Source of the DNA: Archangium sp.
GTDB lineage: Bacteria; Myxococcota; Myxococcia; Myxococcales; Myxococcaceae
Direction: 5' to 3'
Length of the DNA: 64,000 bases
Assembly (NCBI GenBank): GCA_030681645.1
Contig: JAUXRX010000002.1
Coordinates: 186,001 to 250,000 of the forward strand
The notes under the pieces are model-generated. The model saw only the letters and a list, made by a program, of their open reading frames with translations. It made no database searches and was not told the DNA's origin. Positions 25,923 through 34,350 of the stretch are shown one piece after another; positions within the stretch are counted from its first letter, which is position 1, and the number at the start of each line of letters is the position of its first letter. The position numbers and the translations under genes are program-made.

Positions 25923-26744
25923 ATGGCTCGCCCTCGCGCCAACGCGGCTCCCCTGGGCGAGCTCCGGCAGCGCTACCTGCTCGACGGCGCTTCGCTCCCC
26001 GCGGGGCTGATCGCCTCGCTCGAGGCTGATCCCCGTGACGGAGCCCAGCGCCTCGCCAGGGCCCTCAAGCGCCGCCAGGCGGGCAACCGCGCCGAGGGGC
26101 AGCGGCTGCGCCACATGCTCAAGTTCGAGACCGAGCTCTGGGAAGCGGGCCACGTGCACATCGCGGGCGTCGACGAGGCCGGCATGGGCCCCTGCGCCGG
26201 GCCGGTGTGCGCGGGCGCGGCGATCCTCCCGAAGGGCTACAAGCTCAAGGGCCTCGACGATTCCAAGAAGATCCTCGACGAGGCGCGCCGCGAAGAGCTC
26301 GCGGCGGCGATCAAGAAGGACGCCGTGGCCTGGTCGGTCGCCTGGGCGCAGGTCGACGAGATCGACACCATCAACATCTACCAGGCGGGGCTGCTGGCCA
26401 TGCGCCGCGCGGTCGAGGGCCTCTCGCAGCGCCCCGACTACGTGCTCGTCGACGCCCGGAAGATCCCCGGCATCGCGCAGCCGCAGCGCGGCATCATCAA
26501 GGGCGACGCCCAGAGCCTGTCGATCGCCGCCGGCGCGATCCTCGCCAAGACCACGCGCGATCAGCTCATGATCGAACTCGACGCGAAGCACCCGGGCTAC
26601 GGCTTCGCCTCGCACAAGGGCTACCCCACCGCAGAGCACCTCGAGGCGATGACGCGCCTGGGCGTGCTCGACTTCCACCGCCGCAGCTTCGCGCCCGTGC
26701 GCAAGGCGCTGGGCCTCGACCCCGAGCAGCAGGAGCTGTTCTGA
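25923..26744 (+). CDS. rnhB: Ribonuclease HII
   Basis: 273 residues from ATG 25923. Cleaves the RNA strand of RNA-DNA hybrids and removes misincorporated ribonucleotides. Catalytic residues are visible: [15 protein letters not shown] (Asp84, Glu85), LVDARKIPG (Asp in the second strand) and the [21 protein letters not shown] region with the final Asp. [18 protein letters not shown] is the family C-terminal motif. It carries an extra helical N-terminus of about 75 residues compared with E. coli RNase HII, as in some Gram-positive homologues. The stop overlaps the start of the next gene (CTGA). Confidence 0.96.
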   Translation: MARPRANAAPLGELRQRYLLDGASLPAGLIASLEADPRDGAQRLARALKRRQAGNRAEGQRLRHMLKFETELWEAGHVHIAGVDEAGMGPCAGPVCAGAAILPKGYKLKGLDDSKKILDEARREELAAAIKKDAVAWSVAWAQVDEIDTINIYQAGLLAMRRAVEGLSQRPDYVLVDARKIPGIAQPQRGIIKGDAQSLSIAAGAILAKTTRDQLMIELDAKHPGYGFASHKGYPTAEHLEAMTRLGVLDFHRRSFAPVRKALGLDPEQQELF

Positions 26745-27379
26745 GCGCTGACGTCGAGGTCGACGCCTGGCTGGCGGGCGCCGGCTTCGGCTCTCCCGCG
26801 GCGAAGGCGAAGGCCCGCGCGGTGCTCGAGACGGCCGGGCTCACCCGCGCCGGCAAGGCCCGCATGAGCAACGAGAAGCTCGAGCGCGCGGCCACGGTGC
26901 TGGGCGAGAAGCTCTTTCTCCACTGCACCCAGCCCGAGTGCCTCGCCTTCGCCCAGGCGTCGGGCCGCGAGCCCGTGCAGGGTGAGCCGCGCAACTTCTG
27001 CCAGCGCTGCGGAGGCTCGGACAACTCCCGCGCCGTGAAGGACGTGCTGGACGCGTGCCGGCAGCGCGGGCTCTCGAAGCTGGTGATCGTCGGCGGCAGC
27101 CCCACGGTGCGCCAGGAACTGGAGCGCCTCGTGCCCGGCGAGCTCGAGCTGCGCCTGGTCGACGGCACGAAGGCGCGGCCGCTGGACCAGGCGAAGGCCG
27201 ATCTCCAGTGGGGCGACGTGGTGCTGCTGTGGGGCGCGACCGAGCTGCACCACAAGGTCTCGAACCAGTACCAGGACAGCGCCACCGGCGCGTGGAAGCG
27301 GAAGCTCGTGCACGTGCCGAAGCGGGGCATCGCCCAGCTGCTGGCGGGGTTGCTCACCCACCTGCAACGAGGGCCGTGA
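26741..27379 (+). CDS. Zinc-ribbon and DUF2325-like protein
   Basis: 212 residues if started at CTG 26741, which overlaps the rnhB stop by 4 nt (CTGA) and has AGGAG 5 nt upstream; GTG 26822 and ATG 26864 are later options. N-terminal helical part (about 1-60), then a four-Cys knuckle ([10 protein letters not shown] ... FCQRCGG), then a C-terminal domain (about 100-205) with [49 protein letters not shown] and a final amphipathic helix. The last part resembles DUF2325 (VGG strand, Asp/Gly, Ser/His-rich loop). Function not known; the Cys knuckle suggests nucleic-acid or metal binding. Confidence 0.82.
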   Translation: MSADVEVDAWLAGAGFGSPAAKAKARAVLETAGLTRAGKARMSNEKLERAATVLGEKLFLHCTQPECLAFAQASGREPVQGEPRNFCQRCGGSDNSRAVKDVLDACRQRGLSKLVIVGGSPTVRQELERLVPGELELRLVDGTKARPLDQAKADLQWGDVVLLWGATELHHKVSNQYQDSATGAWKRKLVHVPKRGIAQLLAGLLTHLQRGP

Positions 27380-27400
27380 GCTCGCGGGGCTTTCGCCTGG

Positions 27401-27991
27401 TCAACGCGAATCGGGCGCCAGGCCCCTGAGCCGCGGCAGCATCGCGCGAAAGGCGTGGCCGCGATGCGAGAGGGCCGACTTCTCGTCGCGCGTCAGCTCG
27501 CTCATCGTCCTCCCCCCGGGCAGCACGAAGACCGGGTCGTAGCCGAAGCCGTGCTCCCCCTTTCGCGCGAAGCCGATGGAGCCCTCGCAGGTACCGGTGG
27601 TGAAGTGCTCCTCGCCCGACGGCGCGGCGAGGCACAGCACGCACCTGAAGCGCGCGGTGCGGCGCTGGGGGGGCACGTCTTTCAGCTCGCCCAGCAGCTT
27701 GTCGATGCGCTCGGCCTCGGTGGGGGCGTAGCGCGCGGAATAGACGCCGGGCCGGCCATCGAGGGCGTCCACCACGAGGCCGGAATCATCGGCGAGCGCC
27801 CACAGGCCGGTGGCCCTGGCGAACGCGTGGGCCTTCTTCGCCGCGTTGCCCGCGAAGCTGTCGCGGTCTTCGTCGACCTCGGGGATCTCGGGAAAGTCCT
27901 TCGCGCTCCTCACCACCCAGCCGTCGCCGAGCAGCGCCTGGAGTTCCTTGATCTTCCCCTCGTTGCTGGAAGCAAAGACGACGGAAGGCAT
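27401..27991 (-). CDS. rdgB: XTP/dITP diphosphatase (RdgB/HAM1)
   Basis: 196 residues, the usual length. Hydrolyses non-canonical purine triphosphates (ITP, XTP, dITP) to monophosphates, keeping them out of DNA and RNA. Motifs: VVFASSNEGKIKEL at the N-terminus (substrate loop), ALADDSGLVVDALDGRPGVYSAR in parts, the GFGYDPVF motif and MSELTRDEKSALSHRGHA. All are characteristic and intact. It overlaps the rph stop by 1 nt (TGATG), the common rph-rdgB pairing. Confidence 0.97.
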   Translation of the reverse strand: MPSVVFASSNEGKIKELQALLGDGWVVRSAKDFPEIPEVDEDRDSFAGNAAKKAHAFARATGLWALADDSGLVVDALDGRPGVYSARYAPTEAERIDKLLGELKDVPPQRRTARFRCVLCLAAPSGEEHFTTGTCEGSIGFARKGEHGFGYDPVFVLPGGRTMSELTRDEKSALSHRGHAFRAMLPRLRGLAPDSR

Positions 27992-28701
27992 CAGCCGAGG
28001 ATCTTCTTCTGGAGGTCGACCAGCTTTTCGGTGGCCGCGAGCCCCGCGTCGAGCATCGCGTTGAGCTGCGCGCGATCGAACGACCCGTTCTCGGCTGTGC
28101 CCTGCACCTCGACCAGCTTGCCGCCGTCGAGGGCGACGATGTTGAGATCGACCTCGGCCGTCGAGTCCTCGAGGTAGTCGAGATCGACCGAGACCTGCCC
28201 CTTCACGATGCCCACCGAGATCGCCGCCACGTGCTGCAGCGGCGGCAGGTTCGGCATGTTCTTGCCCTTGATCTTCCGCAGCGCGAGCACCAGCGCGACG
28301 TAGGCGCCGGTGATGCTGGCGGTGCGCGTGCCACCGTCAGCCTGGATCACGTCGCAGTCGAGGGTGAGCGTGCGCGGGCCCAGCGCCTTGAGATCGATCG
28401 ACGCCCGCAGCGCGCGGCCGATGAGGCGCTGGATCTCGAGGGTGCGGCCCTGCTGCTTGCCCTGTGACGCCTCGCGCCGGTTCCGATCGTGCGTGGCGCG
28501 GGGCAGCATTCCGTACTCCGCCGTCACCCAGCCGCCGCCGGTGCCGTACACGTGCGGGGGCACCTTCTCTTCCCACGAGGCGGTGCAGTGCACCTTCGTG
28601 TCGCCGAACTCCACCAGGCAGGAGCCCTCGGCGTGTTTGCTGACGTTGGGGGTCAGCGTGACGGGGCGGGTCTCGAGAGAGCTGCGGCTGAAGGAACGCA
28701 T
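27991..28701 (-). CDS. rph: Ribonuclease PH
   Basis: 236 residues. Phosphorolytic 3'-5' exoribonuclease that trims tRNA 3' ends. Conserved segments: [42 protein letters not shown] and [16 protein letters not shown] with the phosphate-binding Arg, then [20 protein letters not shown] and VSVGIV-type strands. Length and motifs are complete. Followed directly by rdgB; preceded by the amidase gene after a 21-nt gap. Confidence 0.97.
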   Translation of the reverse strand: MRSFSRSSLETRPVTLTPNVSKHAEGSCLVEFGDTKVHCTASWEEKVPPHVYGTGGGWVTAEYGMLPRATHDRNRREASQGKQQGRTLEIQRLIGRALRASIDLKALGPRTLTLDCDVIQADGGTRTASITGAYVALVLALRKIKGKNMPNLPPLQHVAAISVGIVKGQVSVDLDYLEDSTAEVDLNIVALDGGKLVEVQGTAENGSFDRAQLNAMLDAGLAATEKLVDLQKKILG

Positions 28702-28722
28702 GCGGCGCGCTGTACCATGCCG

Positions 28723-29505
28723 TCAGTCTGCTTTCTTGCCTGTCCCGAGCGAAGTCGAGGGGCCGTCCCGCGCTTCGAGTTGGACGAGGAACTGCTTCAC
28801 CCCCACGGTGATCGCCCGCGCCAGCTTCGCCTGGTACTCGGCGTCTGACAGGTGCCGCGCCTCTTCGGGGTGAGACACGAAGCCGACCTCCACCAGCACC
28901 GCCGGCGCGTCGAGGCCCATCAGCACGTAGAACGGCGCCTGCTGCACCCCGCGGTCCTGCGCGCCGGTCTCGGAGATCAACGCCTCGTGGATCGAATACG
29001 CGAGCCGCGACGAGTCGACGTGCGTCTCCGAGCGCTGCAGGTCGGCGAGAATGAACGACAGCGTGTCGCCCGAGGCGCCCTTCGGCTGGCTGCCCACCTC
29101 GGCGTTCTCGCGGGCGGCCACCTTCTTCGCCTCTTCACCCGAGGCCGCGGCCGAGAGGAAGTACGTCTCGATGCCCTGGTTGAGCCGGCGCTGCTGCGCG
29201 GTGGGCATGGAGTTGGCGTGAATCGAGATGAAGAGCTCGGGGCGCTTCTTGTTCGCCAGCACCACCCGCTCGGACAGGTGCACCACGGCGTCACGATCGC
29301 GGGTGAGGACGACGGTGGCGCCCAGCTCTTTCTCGAGCTGGGCCTTCACCTTCCTCGCGATGGAGAGGGCGAGGTTCTTCTCGATCAGCCCGTCTGGGCC
29401 GAAAGCGCCTGGCTGATCGCCTCCGTGACCGGGGTCGACCACCACGAGGGGACCACCCGCCAGCGCCGGCAGGGCCAGGAGGAGGGTCAGGGAGAGGCCG
29501 CGCAT
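28723..29505 (-). CDS. N-acetylmuramoyl-L-alanine amidase (Amidase_3)
   Basis: 260 residues with a signal peptide (MRGLSLTLLLALPALAGG). Zinc amidase motifs are visible: VVVDPGHGGDQPGAFG (His27), the Glu in GLIEKNLALS, ISIHANSMPT (second His) and a catalytic Glu in PAVLVEVGFVSHPEEA. It cuts the lactyl-peptide bond of peptidoglycan in the periplasm, helping cell separation. No AMIN domain, so a minimal enzyme. The last about 15 codons (after LVQLEAR) are made by a family B repeat that entered the 3' end and supplies a new tail and stop. Confidence 0.94.
   Translation of the reverse strand: MRGLSLTLLLALPALAGGPLVVVDPGHGGDQPGAFGPDGLIEKNLALSIARKVKAQLEKELGATVVLTRDRDAVVHLSERVVLANKKRPELFISIHANSMPTAQQRRLNQGIETYFLSAAASGEEAKKVAARENAEVGSQPKGASGDTLSFILADLQRSETHVDSSRLAYSIHEALISETGAQDRGVQQAPFYVLMGLDAPAVLVEVGFVSHPEEARHLSDAEYQAKLARAITVGVKQFLVQLEARDGPSTSLGTGKKAD
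28741..28768. repeat. Dispersed repeat family B copy inside the amidase 3' end
   Basis: GTCCCGAGCGAAGTCGAGGG on the plus strand. Read on the minus strand in the amidase frame it encodes GPSTSLG, so the repeat is translated as part of the enzyme tail. Confidence 0.8.
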
Positions 29506-29526
29506 CAGTGCCGCGATCCTAGCCCG

Positions 29527-29566
29527 GTCTCCCTCTCCCTGCGAAAGCGGGCAGAGGGTGAGGGGC
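29527..29566. repeat. Dispersed repeat family A copy
   Basis: GTCTCCCTCTCCCTGCGAAA then GCGGGCAGAGGGTGAGGGGC. It fills the gap between amidase and selD and runs up to the selD stop codon. Confidence 0.78.
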
Positions 29567-30615
29567 TACTGCACCAGCACGCCCGGCTTTCCTCGCACGA
29601 GGTGGCCGATCACCCAGGCCTCCACGCCCTTCTTTTCCAGCGCCCTGAGCGCCTTCTTCAGGTCCTTCTCGGGGATCGCCGCGAGCAGCCCGCCGTTCGT
29701 CTGCGCGTCGGCCAGCACGAACTTGATCGGGTCGGGCAGGCCTTCGGGGAAGGTGGTGCCCTTCTGGGCGTGGGCGAGGTTGGTCTTCGTCCCACCCGGC
29801 ACCACGCCCTGCTCTGCCAGCGCGGCGATCTCCGGCAGCAGCGGCACGCGCTCCAGCTCGAGCACGGCCCGCACCTTCGCCCCGCGCGCGACCTCGAGCA
29901 CGTGCCCCAGCAACCCGAAGCCCGTGACGTCGGTCAGCGCGTTCACCTTGAACTTCCCGCTGGCGAACACTTCGCCCGCGGCCTTGTTGAGCGCGGCCAT
30001 CTGCGCCGTCACCCGCTTCACCAGGTCCTTCGAGGCGAGCTCGCGCTTGAGCGCGGTGGTGGCGATGCCGGTGCCGATCGGCTTGGTGAGCACCAGCAGG
30101 TCGCCCGGCTTGCCACCCGCGTTGGTGAGCACCTTCTTCGGGTGCACCACGCCGGTGACGGCCATGCCGTACTTCGGCTCAGGCGACTGAATGGAGTGCC
30201 CCCCGAGGATCGGAATGCCCGCTTCCTTCGCCTTGGAAGCCCCGCCCGCGAGGATCGCCTTGAGGATCGAGGTGGGCAGCTCTTTGGGGAACGCCACCAG
30301 GTTGAGCGCGAAGATCGCCTTCGCCCCCATCGCCCAGATGTCGCTCATCGCGTTGGCCGCGGCGATCTGCCCGTAGGCGAACGGGTCGTCGAGCACCGGG
30401 GGGAAGAAGTCGACGGTCTCCACCACCGCGAGGTCGCGGGTGAGCTGGTAGACGGCCGCGTCGTCGCTGGTCTCGAAGCCCACCAGGGCGGCCTTCGTCT
30501 TGACGTTGGGGATGCCGGCGAGCAGCTCACCGAGCAGGTCCGGCCGCAGCTTCGCAGCGCAGCCGGCACAGTTCGAGAGCGAGGTGAGACGGGGGAGAGC
30601 CGAGGGGGCGTTCAT
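29566..30615 (-). CDS. selD: Selenide, water dikinase
   Basis: 349 residues, standard length. Makes selenophosphate from selenide and ATP for selenocysteine and selenouridine. The catalytic site is the Cys form: NCAGCAAKL (Cys19 with the following Lys), not selenocysteine. Later motifs: SDDAAVYQL, ETVDFFPPVLDDPFAYGQIA in parts, ANAMSDIWAMGA, LGGHSIQSPEP, TKPIGTGI, LTDVTGFGLLGH. SelA, SelB and SelU genes are not in the window. Start overlaps the FHA gene stop by 4 nt (ATGA), so translation is coupled. Confidence 0.97.
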   Translation of the reverse strand: MNAPSALPRLTSLSNCAGCAAKLRPDLLGELLAGIPNVKTKAALVGFETSDDAAVYQLTRDLAVVETVDFFPPVLDDPFAYGQIAAANAMSDIWAMGAKAIFALNLVAFPKELPTSILKAILAGGASKAKEAGIPILGGHSIQSPEPKYGMAVTGVVHPKKVLTNAGGKPGDLLVLTKPIGTGIATTALKRELASKDLVKRVTAQMAALNKAAGEVFASGKFKVNALTDVTGFGLLGHVLEVARGAKVRAVLELERVPLLPEIAALAEQGVVPGGTKTNLAHAQKGTTFPEGLPDPIKFVLADAQTNGGLLAAIPEKDLKKALRALEKKGVEAWVIGHLVRGKPGVLVQ

Positions 30616-31535
30616 GCCCCGCGCAGGTAACCCCGTTCGAGCAGCGCCGCCACCGTCGTGGCGATCACCACGTCGTCCTGGCTGGCGTTGTCGAACACGC
30701 CCTGCAGCGAGCCCCAGTTGATCACGAGCTGGAGCACGTCGAGTTCTTCGGGCGACAGGTCGCGCAGCGCGGGCTGCATGGGCACCGAGATGGTGAGCGT
30801 CTCGTCCATCGGGGGCAGCGAGCCCTGCACCCGGCGCAGCTCGTCGAGCTGGCGGAGCGCGTCCATGAGGAGGTGCTCGGTCGACTCGTCGAGCTCCGTC
30901 ATGAACTCCTGGTTGTCAGGCGGCCTCAGCTCGAACTCGCCGACTTCCCAGGTGATGATCCGGTTGAAGCTCTTCTGCGGCCCGAGGTCGTGGTTGTCGT
31001 TGATGACCGCGTAGTAGACCTTGCCCTGGCGCAGGTAGATGCGGGCTTCCTGCTGGTTGTTCACCACCAGCACGCCGTTCTTCTTCGACGTGTGGAAGAG
31101 CTGAAGCAGGTCGGGGAGCGGGACCTCTTCGATCTTCCCGGTCATCGCCGTCTTGGTCTGCCGCTGGCTCTGCACCACGGCGACCTGTTCCAGGTTCTGC
31201 TTCACCTGGGCGTCGGACAGCTCGACCGCGTTCGCGCCGGCCTTGACCAGCTTGAGGATCGACGTGCCGACGAGGATGCGATCGCCTTCCTTCAGGCGCG
31301 AGGTCTTCACCTTCTCGCCGTTGACGAAGGTGCCGTTGGTCGAGCCGAGATCCTCGATGGTGATCTTCCCGCCGGCGAGCGTGATCTTCGCGTGCTTGCG
31401 CGAGACCATGTCTTCGACGAGCACGATGTCGAGCTCACTCGAGCGCCCGATGATCAACTGCTTGTCGCCCTTGAGAGGGAACTCTCCGCCCTGGTACTTG
31501 CCGGAGATGAATTTGAGGGCATACACGTCAGACAA
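30612..31535 (-). CDS. FHA domain and DUF4388 signalling protein
   Basis: 307 residues from TTG 31535 (SDVYALKFISGKYQGG), chosen because the FHA domain starts at once and GGGAG lies 8 nt upstream; ATG 31580, overlapping the upstream TPR stop (TGATG), is the alternative. FHA domain (about 10-95): LIIGRSSELDIVL, MVSRKHAKITL and LGSTNGTFVNGE, the phosphothreonine-binding loops. Then a DUF4388 domain (about 125-235): GKIEEVPLPDLLQLFHTSKKNG and AVINDNHDLGPQKSFNRIIT in parts, a PatA-N-like module. FHA-DUF4388 proteins are typical of myxobacterial Ser/Thr-kinase signalling. The partner kinase is not nearby. Confidence 0.93.
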   Translation of the reverse strand: MSDVYALKFISGKYQGGEFPLKGDKQLIIGRSSELDIVLVEDMVSRKHAKITLAGGKITIEDLGSTNGTFVNGEKVKTSRLKEGDRILVGTSILKLVKAGANAVELSDAQVKQNLEQVAVVQSQRQTKTAMTGKIEEVPLPDLLQLFHTSKKNGVLVVNNQQEARIYLRQGKVYYAVINDNHDLGPQKSFNRIITWEVGEFELRPPDNQEFMTELDESTEHLLMDALRQLDELRRVQGSLPPMDETLTISVPMQPALRDLSPEELDVLQLVINWGSLQGVFDNASQDDVVIATTVAALLERGYLRGA

Positions 31536-31579
31536 GATCGCCACTCCCTGCGGCGCCCAAGCGCGCTGGTCTTGAAGCA

Positions 31580-32332
31580 TCACTCAACCGCCCCCCCTTT
31601 TGCAGCCTCTTTCGTCGCCGGGACCGTCGTCCCCATGTCGCGGACCAGGTTCAGGTACATCTCGGCGCTCTTGTTGCCGGGGTTGCGCCCCAGCACGTCT
31701 TCCCACACCAGGATGGCGTCAGCCCTCCGGCCCGCCGCGTAGAGGGTGATGCCGTAGTGCACCCGCCCGGGCAGGTAGTTCGGGTTCTGCTTCAAGATGG
31801 TCTCGAACTCCCCCAGCGCGGCAGGGTGATCGTTCAGGTCCCTCAGCACGTTGGCCAGCTTGAGGCGAATGTCGACGAAGGTGGGACCCAGGTCGAGGGC
31901 GCGCCGGTATTCGATCACCGCCTCGTCGAGCATGCCCGACGACGCGTACACATTGCCGATGTCGGCGTACATGTTGGCGATCTTCCCCTTCACGAAGGGG
32001 TCCATGCGCTGGGGGTTGCCGCGCTGGCGGTTGAGGGCGGCGGCGTAGACTTCCTTCGCCTCGCGGTACCGGCCCATGTCGTTGTAGATGATCGCCAGGT
32101 TGAGCGCCGCGTCGGTGTACGCCGGGTTGAGCCGCAGCGCCGCTTCGAAGGCCCGCTGCGCCCGGGCGAACTGACCCTGGTCGTGATAAATCACGCCGAG
32201 CATGTTGTAGACGTCAGCGAACGATTGGTTCTGCTCCACCACCTGCGTCAGGTAGCCCTCAGCTTCCTGGAACTGCTTCTTTTCGAAGTAGCCGCGGCCG
32301 AGCGTGAGCAACTGCCTGAGGGCGTCATCCAT
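31580..32332 (-). CDS. TPR-repeat protein
   Basis: 250 residues from ATG 32332. At least five tetratricopeptide units are visible, for example FEKKQFQEAEGYLTQVVEQN, YHDQGQFARAQRAFEAALRL, YNDMGRYREAKEVYAAALN, YASSGMLDEAVIEYRRALDL and ALGEFETILKQNPNYLPGRV. TPR arrays are protein-binding scaffolds. No signal peptide, so cytosolic. Directly upstream of and overlapping or abutting the FHA gene, suggesting they act in the same signalling path. Confidence 0.92.
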   Translation of the reverse strand: MDDALRQLLTLGRGYFEKKQFQEAEGYLTQVVEQNQSFADVYNMLGVIYHDQGQFARAQRAFEAALRLNPAYTDAALNLAIIYNDMGRYREAKEVYAAALNRQRGNPQRMDPFVKGKIANMYADIGNVYASSGMLDEAVIEYRRALDLGPTFVDIRLKLANVLRDLNDHPAALGEFETILKQNPNYLPGRVHYGITLYAAGRRADAILVWEDVLGRNPGNKSAEMYLNLVRDMGTTVPATKEAAKGGAVE

Positions 32333-32364
32333 CGTGCTCTGACCTCGCAATGAAGGCGGCTACC

Positions 32365-33036
32365 CTACATGATCCCATCGGGAAAGCTAAACAACCCCGA
32401 CGTGGTGTCTTCGTGGAGTGACAGTCGGCGGGTGGCCTTCTCGTCGACGGGGCGGTCGGGCTCCCGGCCCTCGAGCCGGTAGTCTTCCGACGCGGTGACG
32501 TCTTCGCGCTCGCTGCGGATGTACCAGGCGAGGCTCGAGTAGACGCGCTGGCTGACCTTCTCGAAGGGCACGCCCCCGTCGGGCTGCGCCTGGGCGCCGT
32601 CGATCGCCCGGCGCCGGCGCTCCAGCGCCTCGAGGATCCGCAGCAGGCGGGGGAAGTCGGTGCTCTCTGCTTCCCAGTCGCCATCCACCAGCCGGTACCT
32701 CGCCCGCTCCAGGCCCAGCGACGAGACCTTCGTCACCCCGCGGCCGGTGCGCCGCAGCTCGCCGGTGAAGTCGAGCGTCGAGGTGACCGTGGCGCCCTGC
32801 CCGTCTGCGTCGAGCACCACCGAGATGCGCTCGAACTGCAGCTTCGGCCCGAGCAGACGGCCCCAGGGCAGCTCGTGGTCCACCCCGTCGCGCTCGAGCT
32901 TCTTGAGGTGCGTGATGATCGCGCCGTCGGCGCCGGCCGCCGAGCCCAGCAACTGCGCGCCGAACACCGCGAGGACCAGCCCGAGTGCAGCAGCCGCCGC
33001 CACGAAGCCCAGGAAACGGGAGAGCTCCCGGTTCAT
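32365..33036 (-). CDS. Membrane-anchored protein of unknown function, downstream of bamD
   Basis: 223 residues. N-terminal signal anchor at about 8-32 (FLGFVAAAAALGLVLAVFGAQLLG), rest periplasmic: mixed beta strands (LQFERISVVLDADGQGATVT; LDFTGELRRTGRG) and charged helices (LLRILEALERRRRAID). Not recognised. The gene overlaps the end of bamD by 4 nt (ATGA), which implies coupled translation with an outer-membrane assembly factor and an envelope role. Confidence 0.82.
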   Translation of the reverse strand: MNRELSRFLGFVAAAAALGLVLAVFGAQLLGSAAGADGAIITHLKKLERDGVDHELPWGRLLGPKLQFERISVVLDADGQGATVTSTLDFTGELRRTGRGVTKVSSLGLERARYRLVDGDWEAESTDFPRLLRILEALERRRRAIDGAQAQPDGGVPFEKVSQRVYSSLAWYIRSEREDVTASEDYRLEGREPDRPVDEKATRRLSLHEDTTSGLFSFPDGIM

Positions 33037-33848
33037 GTCCCCGCGTCGGAGGGCGCGGCAGCCGTCGCGGGGAGCTCGGCGATCAGCTTGAGCGCCTTCT
33101 TCGCGCCGGGCTCGTTGGGGTACTTGTCGACGTACGTCTGCAGCGCGGCCCTGGCCTTCGCAGGGTCCTTCAGCTTGAGGTACGCGTCGTAGAGGCCGAA
33201 CGAGGCGCGCTCGTCGAGGCCGATGCCGCTGAAGTCCTTCGTCACCACGCTCAGGCGCGTCACCACCGCGGGCCAGCGATCGCGCCGCGCGTAGAAGTCG
33301 GCCACGTACATCTCGTGCTCGGCCAGGCGCAGGCGCACCTCGTCGAGCACCTTCTTCGCCTCGGCCTGGTGCTCCGAGGCGGGGTAGCCGCGCACGAAGT
33401 CGGTCATGGCCGACATGGCGTTGCGCACCTCGACCTGGTCCTTCTCGGACGCGGGCGGGAGCACGAAGAAGTCGGAGGGGATTTCCTTGTAGTGGGTGAG
33501 CGCCGCGCGGAAGGCCGCGTAGTCGACGCGCGGGTGCGTGGGGTGAAGGCGGCCGAAGTTCTGGTAGCGATCGCGCGCCTCGACGAAGCGATCGCGCTCG
33601 AAGTCGGCGTCAGCCAGGCGCAGCTCGGCGGTCTTCGACAGCTCGAGGTACGGGTACTTCGTCTTCACGAACTCGAAGTAGCTGGCGGCCTCGGCGAAGT
33701 TCTTGGCGTTCATCGCCTCGTCGCCCCGCTTGATGTTCTCCTCGGGCTCGGTGGCGAACTGCACCTCGCCCCCTTCCTGGCCCACGAAGGTCCCGAACGA
33801 GGCACAGGCCGAGAGCGACAACGAGAGCAGGGCGGTACGCAGCTTCAT
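33033..33848 (-). CDS. bamD: Outer-membrane assembly lipoprotein BamD
   Basis: 271 residues from ATG 33848. Lipoprotein signal with LSAC (Cys15). The mature protein is five TPR-like repeats as in BamD/YfiO: GDEAMNAKNFAEAASYFEFV, YLELSKTAELRLADADFERD, FVRGYPASEHQAEAKKVLDE, RRDRWPAVVTRLSVVTKDF and KARAALQTYVDKYPNEPGAK. BamD works in the BAM complex, inserting beta-barrel proteins into the outer membrane. Length is close to the family norm (about 245). 11 nt downstream of recX. Confidence 0.92.
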   Translation of the reverse strand: MKLRTALLSLSLSACASFGTFVGQEGGEVQFATEPEENIKRGDEAMNAKNFAEAASYFEFVKTKYPYLELSKTAELRLADADFERDRFVEARDRYQNFGRLHPTHPRVDYAAFRAALTHYKEIPSDFFVLPPASEKDQVEVRNAMSAMTDFVRGYPASEHQAEAKKVLDEVRLRLAEHEMYVADFYARRDRWPAVVTRLSVVTKDFSGIGLDERASFGLYDAYLKLKDPAKARAALQTYVDKYPNEPGAKKALKLIAELPATAAAPSDAGT

Positions 33849-33859
33849 CGGCGCGCAAC

Positions 33860-34315
33860 CTATATCTCCCCTCCCCCACTTCCAATCACCCGCTCGACCA
33901 CGTCTTCCTCGAAGCCACGGCTGGCGAGGAACCGGGCCGCCTTCGCGCCGGTGAGCTTCCGGGCCGTCACCAGCCGCCTGGCGGCGTCCAGCGCGCTCCA
34001 CCCCGACTCGGCGATCGCGTCTTTCACCGCGCTGCGCGCCACCGCCTCGTCGAGCCCGGTGGCGGTGAGCCGCGCGAGCAGCGCCTCGCCCACCCAGCCC
34101 GCGCGGAGATCGTCCTTCGCCTTCTTCGCCGCGACCCGGCGGTCGTCGAGATAGCCGAGCGCGCGCGCCCGCTCGAGGGCCCCGTCGATCTCCACCTGCG
34201 AATGGCCGCGCCGCGCGAGCGCTGCGATCAACTGGGCGGCGGTCTTGTCGGTGGAGGCCAAGAGCCTGGTGGCCTGGGTGAGCGCGTCGGGTTTCGAAGA
34301 GGCCACGCGGCGCAC
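33860..34315 (-). CDS. recX: RecA regulator RecX
   Basis: 151 residues. Three-helix repeats typical of RecX: TAAQLIAALARRGHSQVEID, ALERARALGYLDDRRVAAKK and LTATGLDEAVARSAVKDAI. The N-terminal part is short but complete. RecX binds RecA filaments and limits recombination. recA is not in the window, so recX is unlinked here. The start may be ATG 34315 or GTG 34306. Confidence 0.9.
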   Translation of the reverse strand: MRRVASSKPDALTQATRLLASTDKTAAQLIAALARRGHSQVEIDGALERARALGYLDDRRVAAKKAKDDLRAGWVGEALLARLTATGLDEAVARSAVKDAIAESGWSALDAARRLVTARKLTGAKAARFLASRGFEEDVVERVIGSGGGEI

Positions 34316-34350
34316 GCTACAGCACCTCAGCCTGTGCTACGCGCGCACCC

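Noticed and set aside
29566..30615. Selenocysteine in SelD
   Set aside because: The active position is a normal TGC/TGT Cys codon in the GCAAK context; no in-frame TGA.
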